Below, piece by piece: positions 18,255-26,526 of a DNA stretch of 64,000 bases. Where the stretch lies: positions 19,606 through 83,605 of the forward strand of contig JAUNWH010000007.1 in assembly GCA_030540405.1 (NCBI GenBank). Direction: 5' to 3'. The position numbers were made by a program, and so were the translations under genes. This stretch comes from Spirochaetales bacterium. GTDB lineage: Bacteria > Spirochaetota > Spirochaetia > Treponematales > Treponemataceae. Position 1 is the stretch's first letter. Each line of letters starts with the position of its first letter. The notes under the pieces were generated by a model. The model was not told the origin of the DNA, ran no database searches, and saw nothing but the letters and a program-made list of their open reading frames with translations.

Positions 18255-19195
18255 AAGAAGAGAACCTAAAGTACAAGTTCAAAATTAAAAATGCAAAGAA
18301 GCCTGCACAAAAGAAAATCAAAAAGACTCTAGGAAGAACATTAAAAAGCTTTAATGTACTATATGCCTACGCAATGTTCATTTTTCACTGGACAGGTTTA
18401 AAATATTTTGCAATTTTTATTTTAAATGTAATACAAAAATTCTTTATAGTTCAGTATCTTGAAAAGTTCCACATAATGCACATTCCTGTAAAAAGAGTAG
18501 ACCACAAGCTGGATTTAAAAATTCCATTCAAGCCGGAATTCGCACAATGTTATCTTGACTTTGTAAACTACTGGATTCGTCCTATGTGCATGACGATGAA
18601 ACGTTACGGAAGCTTTGAAGGAATCAAGCTCAGCGCAGAATACGTTCGCTACATGATTATGCTTTACAAGGAAGCATACAAAATTTATTCGCATTGCCTT
18701 ACAACAACATCACGCCCAAAGCCAACAACAAAAGCATCAAAAGGCATTCAGTTTTGGGATCCGCATTATCTTTGCGTGCCAAGCTTGCACATTGCAATTG
18801 TTGTTCTTACAATCGGATTTTATAAAATGCTTTTTGAACGTGAAGAATTTACAGAACCAGAAAAAGAACAATGGAACAGCGAGCTTTACACTCACGGAAT
18901 AGAAATTGCAGAATCAGTTTTATACATGAAGCAGCATAGTGTAAACTGCATTTCTGCGGCAATATACATGGTAACAAAAACCGCGCCAGAGCTTTTAACA
19001 GAAAAAATGTCCATTGAATTTATTGACTCAATGTTTAAAGATTCCATTTATGTTGAAAAATCCGACTCAAAAGAAATTACAAGCTACATAAAGGAAATGT
19101 ACAAAAATTTAATGGGGCAAAGCGAAAACCTCGATGACTGGACAGTTCCGCTTAAAGAATGGCTAAAAAATTATCAAAGCCAAGCGCAAAATTAA
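18251..19195 (+). CDS. membrane-associated protein of unknown function, weak PAP2-like motifs
   Basis: The start overlaps the metH stop, so the two genes are translationally coupled. The 314-residue protein begins with a very basic stretch, then a hydrophobic segment (about 38-68, LYAYAMFIFHWTGLKYFAIF) and a second one at 179-195 (LHIAIVVLTIGFYKML). CVPSLHIA (Pro177-His180) resembles the PSLH form of the PAP2 phosphatase second motif, and MKQHSVNCISA (His229) resembles the third, but the Asp expected four residues after that histidine is missing. A divergent, possibly inactive PAP2-fold protein is one reading. It does not resemble a MetH reactivation domain. I cannot assign a role. Confidence 0.75.
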   Translation: MKEENLKYKFKIKNAKKPAQKKIKKTLGRTLKSFNVLYAYAMFIFHWTGLKYFAIFILNVIQKFFIVQYLEKFHIMHIPVKRVDHKLDLKIPFKPEFAQCYLDFVNYWIRPMCMTMKRYGSFEGIKLSAEYVRYMIMLYKEAYKIYSHCLTTTSRPKPTTKASKGIQFWDPHYLCVPSLHIAIVVLTIGFYKMLFEREEFTEPEKEQWNSELYTHGIEIAESVLYMKQHSVNCISAAIYMVTKTAPELLTEKMSIEFIDSMFKDSIYVEKSDSKEITSYIKEMYKNLMGQSENLDDWTVPLKEWLKNYQSQAQN

Positions 19196-19213
19196 AATGC
19201 AAAAATAAAAAAG

Positions 19214-20005
19214 CTACTTTGATGAAATTTTCATAAGCTTCAAGCGGCCTTTTATTTCAACAGACTCTCCAGGCTCAAATGCAAAAATATCTTCCGCATT
19301 TGCAGTAAGTCCGTTTACAGTTCCGCTTCCCTCAATCACAAAGCCAAGAACTATATCACGAGGATTTTTATTGCCGAGAGCATTTTCTATTTTTGAAGAA
19401 TAAAAATTTTCAACATTGATTTCCTCAAGAGAAAAGTACGGGCAAGAAAACGCCCCAGGGAAAGGCATAATTTTTCTTACACTGCTGTCTTTTATGCAGG
19501 CAATTCCTTTTTCTACATGGCACTCTCTTCCGCGCCCCCAGTCGTACAATCTGTAAGTAATATCGCTTGACTGCTGAACTTCCAAAAGACGCAAGCCGCC
19601 ACAGATTGCATGGACAGTTCCAGCCGGAATATAAATAAAATCTCCAGCCTTGACCTTTTCATAGCGCAGGCAGTCCTGCAAAGAATTCGCTTCAATAGCT
19701 TTTCTAAGCTCGCTCGCACTATAAACTCCGTTCAATCCGTAGACAAGCTCCGTGCCTTCTTTTGCAGAAAGAACATACCAGCATTCTGTTTTTCCGCGGC
19801 AGCGCTCATAAAGAGCAGCTTTTTCATCATCAGGATGAACCTGAACGCTCAAAGTTTTGTCGGCCTGAATAACTTTTACCAAAAGAGGATAATCGCCGCC
19901 ACACAACTCAAAGAAATCCTTTTGAAATCCATTTTTATGCGTGGAAGCGATCCAGTTTTCATAGCCCCAAATTTTTTCAGACTTTATAGCGTTCAGTTTT
20001 CTCAT
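19214..20005 (-). CDS. manA: class I mannose-6-phosphate isomerase
   Basis: ManA interconverts fructose-6-phosphate and mannose-6-phosphate, feeding sugar-nucleotide synthesis. The 263-residue protein is the short cupin form: LVKVIQADKTLSVQVHPDDE holds the Gln-x-His zinc ligands near 56, and FIYIPAGTVHAICGGLRLLEVQQSSDITYRLYDWGR carries the next histidine and the conserved Tyr-Arg-xx-Asp segment. The C-terminal part is a second small cupin. Its ATG directly follows the stop of the nucleotidyltransferase gene (adjacent bases), so both come from one mRNA. The convergent plus-strand gene ends only 18 bases away. Confidence 0.92.
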   Translation of the reverse strand: MRKLNAIKSEKIWGYENWIASTHKNGFQKDFFELCGGDYPLLVKVIQADKTLSVQVHPDDEKAALYERCRGKTECWYVLSAKEGTELVYGLNGVYSASELRKAIEANSLQDCLRYEKVKAGDFIYIPAGTVHAICGGLRLLEVQQSSDITYRLYDWGRGRECHVEKGIACIKDSSVRKIMPFPGAFSCPYFSLEEINVENFYSSKIENALGNKNPRDIVLGFVIEGSGTVNGLTANAEDIFAFEPGESVEIKGRLKLMKISSK

Positions 20006-20914
20006 TTAATGCTCCCAAAGCTTTGCAGGATAATATCCGTCTTCAATCTTCTTTGCAATTTCTTGCTTTACAATCTCGCGGTCCTCTGGATAAGTCATTC
20101 CAAACCACTTTTCAGAAGAAGTAAAGAATTTTATGCTGCCTTCGCCGTTCTTTACAATGTCGCTAGCCGCAACTGGCAGTAACGCTTCCGCTTTTAGCTC
20201 TCCAATTGAAGAAGATTTAAAATTGTCCCAATATTTATGGAAACGCTCAAATGCCTTCAAGCTGAATCCAAAGAAATTCATGCTTACCCATTCTTTTCCT
20301 GTAAACGGAATTTCCTTGCCGTCAAGCTCGCTTATAATCCCATCGCCTTTGTAGCTAATTTTTGTATTTTCAACAATCGACTCAAGATAGCCGTCTTTTA
20401 CAGAACAAACTCCGCGGCTAACAGAACCGCTTTTGCTCATGGTGTTTCCAAGAACGTAACCGACCATTGCATGCTCAGGAGAATCAGGGCTTATAGACGA
20501 AAGATATTTTCCCAAAGTTGCAAATGCTTCTCTGCCATAATAGTCATCGCTATTTATTACAGCAAACGGAGCGTTTATCTTTTCTTCAGCGCAAAGAACA
20601 GCATGAATCGTTCCCCAAGGCTTTGTGCGCGCAGAAGATTTTTCTGCCTCGCCTGCAGTCAAAAGAGAATCATGTGTCTGAAAAACATATTCCGCGTCAA
20701 AATTACGGGCAACTCTGTCAAAAAGCCGCTCCCTAAAGTCTTTTTCAATGTCAGGACGGATTACAAATACAACTTTTCCAAACCCGCTTTTTTTAGCATC
20801 GAAAGTCGCAAAGTCCAAAAGACACTCGCCATGCTGACCTACAGAATCAATCTGCTTAACCCCACCGTAACGGCTTCCCATTCCAGCTGCAAGAACCAAC
20901 AATACAGGTTTCAT
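20006..20914 (-). CDS. sugar-phosphate nucleotidyltransferase family protein
   Basis: The N-terminus LLVLAAGMGSRYGGVKQID is the nucleotide-binding GxGxRxGG...K signature of NTP-transferases, and VINSDDYYGREAF is the metal-binding Asp strand. The 302-residue protein therefore joins a nucleotide to a sugar-1-phosphate or a similar phosphorylated substrate. The exact sugar cannot be read. Direct abutment with manA suggests hexose activation for glycan or capsule synthesis; a mannose-1-phosphate guanylyltransferase role is possible but unproven. GGGAG precedes the ATG, and a leader of about 60 bases separates it from deoD. Confidence 0.8.
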   Translation of the reverse strand: MKPVLLVLAAGMGSRYGGVKQIDSVGQHGECLLDFATFDAKKSGFGKVVFVIRPDIEKDFRERLFDRVARNFDAEYVFQTHDSLLTAGEAEKSSARTKPWGTIHAVLCAEEKINAPFAVINSDDYYGREAFATLGKYLSSISPDSPEHAMVGYVLGNTMSKSGSVSRGVCSVKDGYLESIVENTKISYKGDGIISELDGKEIPFTGKEWVSMNFFGFSLKAFERFHKYWDNFKSSSIGELKAEALLPVAASDIVKNGEGSIKFFTSSEKWFGMTYPEDREIVKQEIAKKIEDGYYPAKLWEH

Positions 20915-20981
20915 TTCTCATTCTCCCGTTAATTTAAATTTTTATACTTAAAGATACTTATCGATTTTTAGCTATAAAAAG

Positions 20982-21683
20982 CTATGCAGTAACAGCCTCA
21001 AGCGCAATTTTCATCATGTTTGTAAAAGTAACCTGACGCTCTTCTGCGGAAGTTTCGCCGCCCAAAAGAATATGGTCGCTAACAGTAAGAACTGCCAAAG
21101 CCTTTCTCTTGAATTTTGCAGCAAGCGTATAAAGCTCCGCGGCTTCCATTTCTACGCCCATGACTCCATACTCTGCCCAAAGCTTCCAGTTTTCCTTTGG
21201 ATCGTAAAACATATCGCTTGAAACACAAAGCCCTACATTCGGCTTTATGCCGATTTTTTCAGCAGCAGAATAAGCCTTTGTAAGAAGCTCAAAGTCCGCA
21301 ACAGGAGCAAAATGAAGTCCGTTGAACCTCATTGTATTCAGCCCGGAATCTGAACACGCGCCTTCCGCAAGAATAACATCTCTAAGCGCAATATTTTTTT
21401 GCACAGCCCCGCAAGTTCCAACACGCACAGCTTTCTGCACATTGTAAAACTGAAAAAGCTCATTTACATAAATAGAAAGCGAAGGCTGTCCCATTCCAGT
21501 TCCCTGAACAGAAACTCTTTTTCCATTATAAAGCCCTGTAAATCCATACATTCCGCGGACTTCATTATAGCACTTGGCATCCTGCAAGAAATTTTCAGCA
21601 ATAAACTTAGCTCTAAGAGGATCACCAGGAAGCAAAACTGCCTCTGCGATGTCTCCTTCTTTTGCATTAATATGTGTACTCAT
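20982..21683 (-). CDS. deoD: purine nucleoside phosphorylase, DeoD type
   Basis: DeoD splits purine (deoxy)nucleosides with phosphate, releasing base and (deoxy)ribose-1-phosphate. [32 protein letters not shown] is the classic N-terminus of the hexameric bacterial enzyme with the phosphate-binding GDP segment; [22 protein letters not shown] and [18 protein letters not shown] are later family motifs. I start at ATG 21683 (233 aa), matching DeoD length; the in-frame upstream extension is hydrophobic and unlike the family. A TATAAT lies 7 bases before this ATG with no Shine-Dalgarno between, which suggests leaderless translation. The neighbouring apt gene also serves purine salvage. Confidence 0.96.
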   Translation of the reverse strand: MSTHINAKEGDIAEAVLLPGDPLRAKFIAENFLQDAKCYNEVRGMYGFTGLYNGKRVSVQGTGMGQPSLSIYVNELFQFYNVQKAVRVGTCGAVQKNIALRDVILAEGACSDSGLNTMRFNGLHFAPVADFELLTKAYSAAEKIGIKPNVGLCVSSDMFYDPKENWKLWAEYGVMGVEMEAAELYTLAAKFKRKALAVLTVSDHILLGGETSAEERQVTFTNMMKIALEAVTA

Positions 21684-21690
21684 ACTTAGA

Positions 21691-21696
21691 ATTATA
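21691..21696 (-). promoter_or_regulatory. -10 element of deoD, likely leaderless
   Basis: A consensus TATAAT ends 7 bases before the deoD ATG, with TCTAAGT between. No convincing -35 is seen at 16-18 bases, so this promoter is weaker evidence than the others of its kind in the window. Confidence 0.5.
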
Positions 21697-21749
21697 ACAT
21701 AAATTTTTATAAAACGATACAAAAATCATATAATCGGCAGAAGAAAGGC

Positions 21750-22286
21750 TTACTCAGACTGATAATTTACAAGAGTTGTAACATTAAGATCTTCAAGCTT
21801 TTTCTGATAATTCAAGAAAGGAAGCCCTATAACGCCAAAGACATCCGTTGCCTTAGCACCGCCCTGCTCTATCAAATTTGCAGCCGCCTTTAAAGTTCCG
21901 CCGGTTGCAATAAGGTCATCAACCAAAAGAATATTCTGACCTTTTGAAATATCGGCAGTATGGACTTCTATTTCAGCAGTGCCGTACTCAAGCTCATATT
22001 TACAAGTATATGTTTTTCCGGGAAGTTTCCCTTTTTTGCGAATCAAAATAAGAGGAATTCCCATTGCCTGGGCGAAAGGTGCAGCAAATACAAATCCGCG
22101 CGACTCAATTCCAGCTACAGCATCAATCCTTTTATCCTTATAGAGCTCCACCATACGCTCAATTGTATAGCGGAATGCTTCCGGATGGCGAAGAACTCCT
22201 GTTATATCATAAAACAAAACGCCTTTTTTAGGAAAATCAGGCACGCGGCCAATTACTTTATCAAGAACCTCAAAATCTTTATTCAT
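21750..22286 (-). CDS. apt: adenine phosphoribosyltransferase
   Basis: Apt joins adenine and PRPP to make AMP in purine salvage. The 178-residue protein starts at ATG 22286, behind GGAG at 5 bases; the longer reading frame upstream runs into the repeat region. RVPDFPKKGVLFYDITGVL, AGIESRGFVFAAPFAQAMGIPLILIRKKGKLPG and NILLVDDLIATGGTLKAA (PRPP loop) are diagnostic. A TATAAT about 20 bases upstream gives an ordinary leader. It follows the same direction as deoD, which appears to have its own promoter. Confidence 0.96.
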   Translation of the reverse strand: MNKDFEVLDKVIGRVPDFPKKGVLFYDITGVLRHPEAFRYTIERMVELYKDKRIDAVAGIESRGFVFAAPFAQAMGIPLILIRKKGKLPGKTYTCKYELEYGTAEIEVHTADISKGQNILLVDDLIATGGTLKAAANLIEQGGAKATDVFGVIGLPFLNYQKKLEDLNVTTLVNYQSE

Positions 22287-22350
22287 ATTTACTCCAGAGT
22301 TTTTTATTATAAACTGAATACAGGCAAAATGCAAATATGAGTTTACTGAC
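22287..22350. other. apt leader and promoter region
   Basis: This short stretch carries the apt Shine-Dalgarno and TATAAT on the minus strand and adjoins the periodic array. It begins the longest gene-free stretch of the window (22287-22937). The rest of that stretch holds the array, a decayed dispersed repeat and the promoter of the next operon. Confidence 0.6.
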
Positions 22351-22704
22351 AGGCTATTGACAAATTGGTGCATAAGCTATAGCAACATTATGTCAATAAG
22401 CTATAGAGAATAATGCACATAGACTATGTAGCGTTATCTATATAAGCTATTAAGAACATCACTGACAGACTGTATATAGGTTAACTATACAGTCTATGTA
22501 CAGCATTACAGATAACTTATATATAAATATCAAATACAGACTGTCTATGCAGTATACGAATAGACTATATATGAATATTGCATATAGACTGACTGTGAGT
22601 AATGCGGATAGACTGTCAGCAGATATGTGTACTGACTGTCGACAAATATGCCGACAGTCAGTACGTAACACTGTGGACTGTCAGTACCACTATGCCGGTA
22701 CTGT
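22351..22704. repeat. degenerate tandem array, 23-24 bp period, with near-palindromic cores
   Basis: About 15 units begin with a core like AAGCTAT, AGACTAT or AGACTGT at 22351, 22374, 22398, 22421, 22444, 22467, 22491, 22514, 22538, 22562, 22586, 22610, 22633 and 22656, so every step is 23 or 24 bases. With the preceding two bases, many cores are odd palindromes (ATAG-A-CTAT, ACAG-A-CTGT, ATAA-C-TTAT). Cores drift from AAGCTAT on the apt side to GACTGT on the other. Neighbouring units form perfect inverted repeats: 10 bp at 22467-22476/22486-22495, 13 bp at 22629-22641/22652-22664, 7 bp at 22682-22688/22697-22703. A fainter second core (AATATGC-like) follows in many units. No family recognised. 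Confidence 0.85.
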
Positions 22705-22737
22705 AAATATTTGACTCTTCCATAATTATATACCCTT

Positions 22738-22862
22738 AATTTCGAGTTTTATAATTTTATGTCATTATCGGGCTTAACCCGATAATCTATTGAAAATTTC
22801 CAACAGATTCCTGACCAAGTTTACTACTTAAACATCGCAGTGTCTTAGCACGGGAATGACAC
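22738..22862 (+). repeat. decayed palindromic dispersed repeat, copy A
   Basis: TTCGAGTTTTATAATTTTAT leads into a 9-bp perfect hairpin (ATTATCGGG at 22764-22772, CCCGATAAT at 22778-22786), then AACAGATTCCTGACCAAG and a terminal CACGGGAATGAC (22849-22860). The outer GTCATT and AATGAC ends are inverted, as in small palindromic repeats of the GTCATTCCCGGG type found in many bacterial genomes. The 5' half matches a second copy near 34322-34370, and the end matches one near 37450. Confidence 0.65.
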
Positions 22863-22902
22863 TTAAATTACTGTTCTTATCAAAAGTCGGCATTCAGGCT
22901 AT

Positions 22903-22930
22903 TTAACACAAACTGTTACAATGCTATACT
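22903..22930 (+). promoter_or_regulatory. promoter of the SH3-M48-cyclase operon, likely leaderless
   Basis: TTAACA (22903-22908) and TATACT (22925-22930) are 16 bases apart, and TTGAGGC fills the 7 bases up to the ATG at 22938. GAGG is present, but only one base before the ATG, too close to work as a normal ribosome binding site. Confidence 0.65.
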
Positions 22931-22937
22931 TTGAGGC

Positions 22938-23414
22938 ATGAGTAAAATCAAAATTATTTTTTTATCAGTTATGGCGCTGAATATTTCTTCTGCATTCGCC
23001 GCAGAACCAAAGCCTCAGTATGTGCAGGTGGATTCAGCAATTGTCAGAGTCAAGGCGTCACAGTTTGCATCTAGCACAGGAACTTTAAAGCTTGGCGATA
23101 AAGTCAAAGTTACTTCAAAAGGAAAATCCTGGTCTTGCATTTCATCTGAGGATGGAAAAATTGCAGGCTGGCTTCCAAATTCGTCTTTAACAACAAAAAA
23201 GCTGATTGTAAATGTAAGTGGAAAAACTTCCGCAAATGCAAAAGAGCTTGGGCTTGCAGGAAAAGGAATGGACAAGGCATTTGAAAAAGTTTACAGCCAG
23301 GCAAGCGAAATTTCATTTGCTCAAGTTGATAAAATTGAAGCAAATGCTTGCTCAGAAAAAGACGCAATTGCCTTTATAAAAGAAGGCCAGCTCAATGCAG
23401 GAGGTGAAGAATAA
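22938..23414 (+). CDS. exported bacterial SH3-domain protein
   Basis: This 158-residue protein has a signal peptide (about 1-22, cleavage near AFA-AEP) and one bacterial SH3 (SH3b) domain at about 27-85: VDSAIVRVKASQFASSTGTLKLGDKVKVTSKGKSW...GWLPNSSL. SH3b domains usually bind cell wall peptides or other periplasmic partners. The C-terminal half is an unassigned region with a LAGKGMDKAFEKVYSQA helix. It is the first gene of a three-gene operon: its stop overlaps the start of the M48 protease. The set points to an envelope process, with the SH3 protein possibly targeting the protease. Confidence 0.85.
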   Translation: MSKIKIIFLSVMALNISSAFAAEPKPQYVQVDSAIVRVKASQFASSTGTLKLGDKVKVTSKGKSWSCISSEDGKIAGWLPNSSLTTKKLIVNVSGKTSANAKELGLAGKGMDKAFEKVYSQASEISFAQVDKIEANACSEKDAIAFIKEGQLNAGGEE

Positions 23415-24355
23415 TGAAAAAGTTATTTAAGAAAATTCTTTGCATTTGCATTCTTTCATCAATTTCTCTAGCCGTATTTCCCACTGATATTTTTGGAGCA
23501 TTAAACAAAGTCAACTCCGCTGTTCAAAAAGGCCAGAATGTAAAGAAAACTATTGAGCAAGCCAGTAGCACAGTTGAATCAATTGACAGAGCTGCTGAGC
23601 CTATTACAACGCAGGATTCATATTTTATCGGAAGAGCTGTTGCATCAAATGTGCTAACTGAATACAAGCTTTACACGGCATCTCCAAAAGCAACTGCTTA
23701 TGTTAATAAAATTTGCAAAGCAATCACAATGAATTCCGACACTCCAAAAATCTACAAGGATTATTGCGTTGCGATTATTGATTCAGATGAAATCAATGCG
23801 CTTTCTACAAGCGGCGGACACATTTTTATTACGACAGAAATTTTGAAATGCTGCAATTCAGAAGATGAGCTAGCTGCAATCATCGCGCATGAAATTGCCC
23901 ACATTCAGCTTAAACATGCAACCACAGCAATCAAGACTGTAAGAACAACAGAAGCAATCTCAAATTCCGCAACAATGGCAAAAAACTACACAAAGCAGTT
24001 TTCAAATCTCAATCAAGAGGAAAAGCAGTCTGCGGATTTTCTTACCAGTTCCAGTATTTCCATGATGAACATCATTACAGAAACTGGATATACAAAAGGC
24101 CAGGAATTCAAAGCTGATGAGAAAGCAGTTTCGCTTATGGCAGACGCAGGCTATGAGCCAAACGCCTTGACTGATGTCTTGAAAATGCTCAAGACAAAAA
24201 GCAGCGGTGAAGATTCAGGCTGGGGAAAAACTCATCCAAAGCCAGAGACCAGAATCAACAGCGTGCAAAAAGCTCTTAAAAACTTTACTTTCACAGGCAT
24301 CTCAAGAGATGTCCGCCAGTCAAGATTTGAAAACGCTTTGGCAGGAATAAAATAA
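23414..24355 (+). CDS. M48-family zinc metalloprotease, exported
   Basis: The 313-residue protein starts with a signal peptide (about 5-24) and carries the M48 core: IAHEIAHIQLKHA is the HExxH zinc site near residue 157, and GQEFKADEKAVSLMADAGYEPNAL supplies the glutamate ligand with its ExxAD pattern. WGKTHPKPETRINSV at the end matches the conserved SxHP-R element of BepA/YfgC-type proteases, which check outer-membrane assembly in proteobacteria. It has no TPR tail, unlike BepA. The gene overlaps both neighbours by a base or a few (ATGA-type junctions), so the three products are probably made together. Confidence 0.92.
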   Translation: MKKLFKKILCICILSSISLAVFPTDIFGALNKVNSAVQKGQNVKKTIEQASSTVESIDRAAEPITTQDSYFIGRAVASNVLTEYKLYTASPKATAYVNKICKAITMNSDTPKIYKDYCVAIIDSDEINALSTSGGHIFITTEILKCCNSEDELAAIIAHEIAHIQLKHATTAIKTVRTTEAISNSATMAKNYTKQFSNLNQEEKQSADFLTSSSISMMNIITETGYTKGQEFKADEKAVSLMADAGYEPNALTDVLKMLKTKSSGEDSGWGKTHPKPETRINSVQKALKNFTFTGISRDVRQSRFENALAGIK

Positions 24356-26496
24356 TGAAACAAAAACATAAGCTTTGGGCAAGAGCCATAATCATTGCCA
24401 TTTCAAGCATTCTGATAACTTTAGTTTTTCACTTTTTAGGATTATTCAATGCTTTTGAAAACAAATCCTATGATCTTCGCATGATAAACTCAGCAAAATA
24501 CAAGCAACCTTGCGAAGAAATATGTTTAATTATTGTTGATCAGGAAAGCATTGACTGGGCAAAAGAAAAGTACAACTGGTCATGGCCTTGGCCTAGAGAA
24601 GCTTATGGAAGAATGATTGATTTTATTTCAGCAGGAAATCCTAAGGCAATCGCATTTGATATTCTTTACACAGAGCCTTCTGTATATGGAGAAGATGATG
24701 ACATTGCTTTAGGCATGGCGGAAGCAAGGAGCAAAAAAGTTATCCAGACATTTTTTTATTCCGCAGACGACTATGGAAAAACTTTAATGCCTGTAAAGCC
24801 AATCAATGACAATGCCGCTCTTTTAGGAAACATTACAAGCGCAAAAGACAGCGATGACATTATCCGCCGCACTCGTCTTTTCGACACATTCAATGAAACT
24901 GAATATCCCACTCTTGGACTTGCTCCTCTTTTTCTAAGCGAGGAAAAGCCTGATTATTCTTCTATTCCTGTACTGGGCAACAACACAGCCCTGTTGCGCT
25001 TTACAAAATCCATTGACGATTATTTTCCATACATCGCAAAAGACATTCTTGAAAGCCATGAGCTTTGGCTGCAAGGAAAAGAAGGTGTTTTATCTCCAGA
25101 GGATTTCAATGACCTTTACATTTTCTGCGCATATTATGCTCCGGGACTTTTTGACATCTGTTCAACGCCTGTCTCTCAAGTTTATCCGGGAGTTGGAATC
25201 CATATTACAACTTTGGACAATTACCTTACAGAGAGCTTTATAAAAAAAGTTCCATTCTGCATTTCTCTTTTGTGGCTGATTGCGCTTGCATTCTTTGCAT
25301 CTTTGTTTGCTGTCATAAGTGAAAAAATTTCTCCACGGTTTTCTGCTGTTTTTATTTCAGTGGGAATATTTGCAGGAATCTCAGTTTCAATTTTTGTACC
25401 TGTAATTTTGTTCAACAACGGAATTTGGCTTTTAATGATTGCGCCTTTGTTTGCTTTTCTTATTTCAGAAATGGCAAGCGTTGTTGTAAGTTTGTCTGTA
25501 GAAGGAAAACAAAAACGATTTATCCGTTCTGCGTTCAGCCAATGCCTTTCAAAAGACGTCGTAAATCAAATTATAAACGACTCTTCTTCATTTACATTGG
25601 GAGGAAAGGAATTTGAAATGTCGGCGATTTTTACAGACATTCAAAAGTTTTCTTCCTTTAGCGAACTGCTCACAGCAAAAGAACTTGGATGCCTTCTAAA
25701 CTTTTATCTTACAAAAATGTCCGACATCATAATTGACGAAAAAGGAACTGTTGATAAATACGAGGGAGATGCTATTGTTGCTCTTGTAGGCGCGCCAGTT
25801 GCAATGCCAGATCATGCAATTCACGCTTGTGCCGCCGCAATAGAAATTAAAAAAGCAGAGCAAGTAATGAATCAAGATATTATTCGATATTCCAAAAATC
25901 CTAAGCCTTCATGGATGGAAGAAGCTTTGTATTCTGCATTTAAAACTCTTGTTACAAACAACAAGACAATTTTTACTAGAATCGGAATTAATTCTGGCGA
26001 AATGATTGCGGGCTACTTTGGCTCAGAAAAGAAGAAGAATTACACAATGATGGGCAACAATGTAAACCTTGCTTCCCGTCTTGAAGGTGTCAACAAGCAG
26101 TATCACACAAATGGAATTCTTATTAGCCAAAGCACTAAAGAACTGCTTGGCGACAGATTTGTTGTGCGTTCTCTTGACCGTGTTCGGGTTGTAAACATCA
26201 ACACACCGATTGGACTTTATGAACTGATTGAAGAAAAATCCTTTGCCTCTCCAGAGCTTCTTGATTATATGCAGAACTGGGAAAGTGCAATGGCAGAATT
26301 CAACAAAAAAAATTACACAAAAGCTAAAGAATTGTTTTCTTCACTTGCAGAAAAAAACAGCAAAGACAATGTAGCAAAATATTACATTCATCTTCTTGAC
26401 AACTATTTTCTTAAAGGAACTTTCCCAAAAGAATCTGATAGTGAAGGAGTTGAATTCAATCCAGACGATGGGGTTTTCAAACTGCTTCAGAAGTAA
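24355..26496 (+). CDS. CHASE2-domain adenylate/guanylate cyclase
   Basis: This 713-residue membrane protein has an N-terminal transmembrane helix (about 7-28), an extracytoplasmic CHASE2 sensor (about 35-290, with YDLRMINSAKYKQP and IAFDILYTEPSVYGEDDDIALGMA), three helices (about 300-375), then a class III cyclase domain (about 415-600). The metal aspartates are in MSAIFTDIQKFSSFSE and DKYEGDAIVALVGAP, and NNVNLASRLEGVNK is the conserved C-terminal motif. A short TPR-like tail follows (about 640-690). It should make cAMP (or cGMP) in response to an envelope signal. Being cotranscribed with the SH3 and M48 proteins suggests a link between protease state and cyclic nucleotide output. Confidence 0.93.
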   Translation: MKQKHKLWARAIIIAISSILITLVFHFLGLFNAFENKSYDLRMINSAKYKQPCEEICLIIVDQESIDWAKEKYNWSWPWPREAYGRMIDFISAGNPKAIAFDILYTEPSVYGEDDDIALGMAEARSKKVIQTFFYSADDYGKTLMPVKPINDNAALLGNITSAKDSDDIIRRTRLFDTFNETEYPTLGLAPLFLSEEKPDYSSIPVLGNNTALLRFTKSIDDYFPYIAKDILESHELWLQGKEGVLSPEDFNDLYIFCAYYAPGLFDICSTPVSQVYPGVGIHITTLDNYLTESFIKKVPFCISLLWLIALAFFASLFAVISEKISPRFSAVFISVGIFAGISVSIFVPVILFNNGIWLLMIAPLFAFLISEMASVVVSLSVEGKQKRFIRSAFSQCLSKDVVNQIINDSSSFTLGGKEFEMSAIFTDIQKFSSFSELLTAKELGCLLNFYLTKMSDIIIDEKGTVDKYEGDAIVALVGAPVAMPDHAIHACAAAIEIKKAEQVMNQDIIRYSKNPKPSWMEEALYSAFKTLVTNNKTIFTRIGINSGEMIAGYFGSEKKKNYTMMGNNVNLASRLEGVNKQYHTNGILISQSTKELLGDRFVVRSLDRVRVVNINTPIGLYELIEEKSFASPELLDYMQNWESAMAEFNKKNYTKAKELFSSLAEKNSKDNVAKYYIHLLDNYFLKGTFPKESDSEGVEFNPDDGVFKLLQK

Positions 26497-26526
26497 ATTG
26501 TTTTGTTGCTAGACGGTTGTCAAACT

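Noticed and set aside
18251..19195. The gene behind metH as the missing MetH reactivation domain.
   Set aside because: It has membrane segments and lacks the activation-domain motifs; size and composition do not fit.
21684..21722. Longer deoD start at 21722 with a hydrophobic N-terminus.
   Set aside because: The extension is unlike DeoD, and the consensus -10 TATAAT lies inside it, 7 bases before the family-typical ATG.
22351..22704. The array as a CRISPR.
   Set aside because: Units are only 23-24 bases with about 7-9 conserved bases, far too short for repeat plus spacer, and no cas genes are near.
22459..22714. Overlapping open frames on both strands inside the periodic array, with eight-residue repeats such as RLxMxxxY.
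   Set aside because: The open frames arise because several units are exactly 24 bases long; units of 23 bases elsewhere break the frame. There is no ribosome binding site, and both strands are open at once. I regard them as by-products of the repeat.
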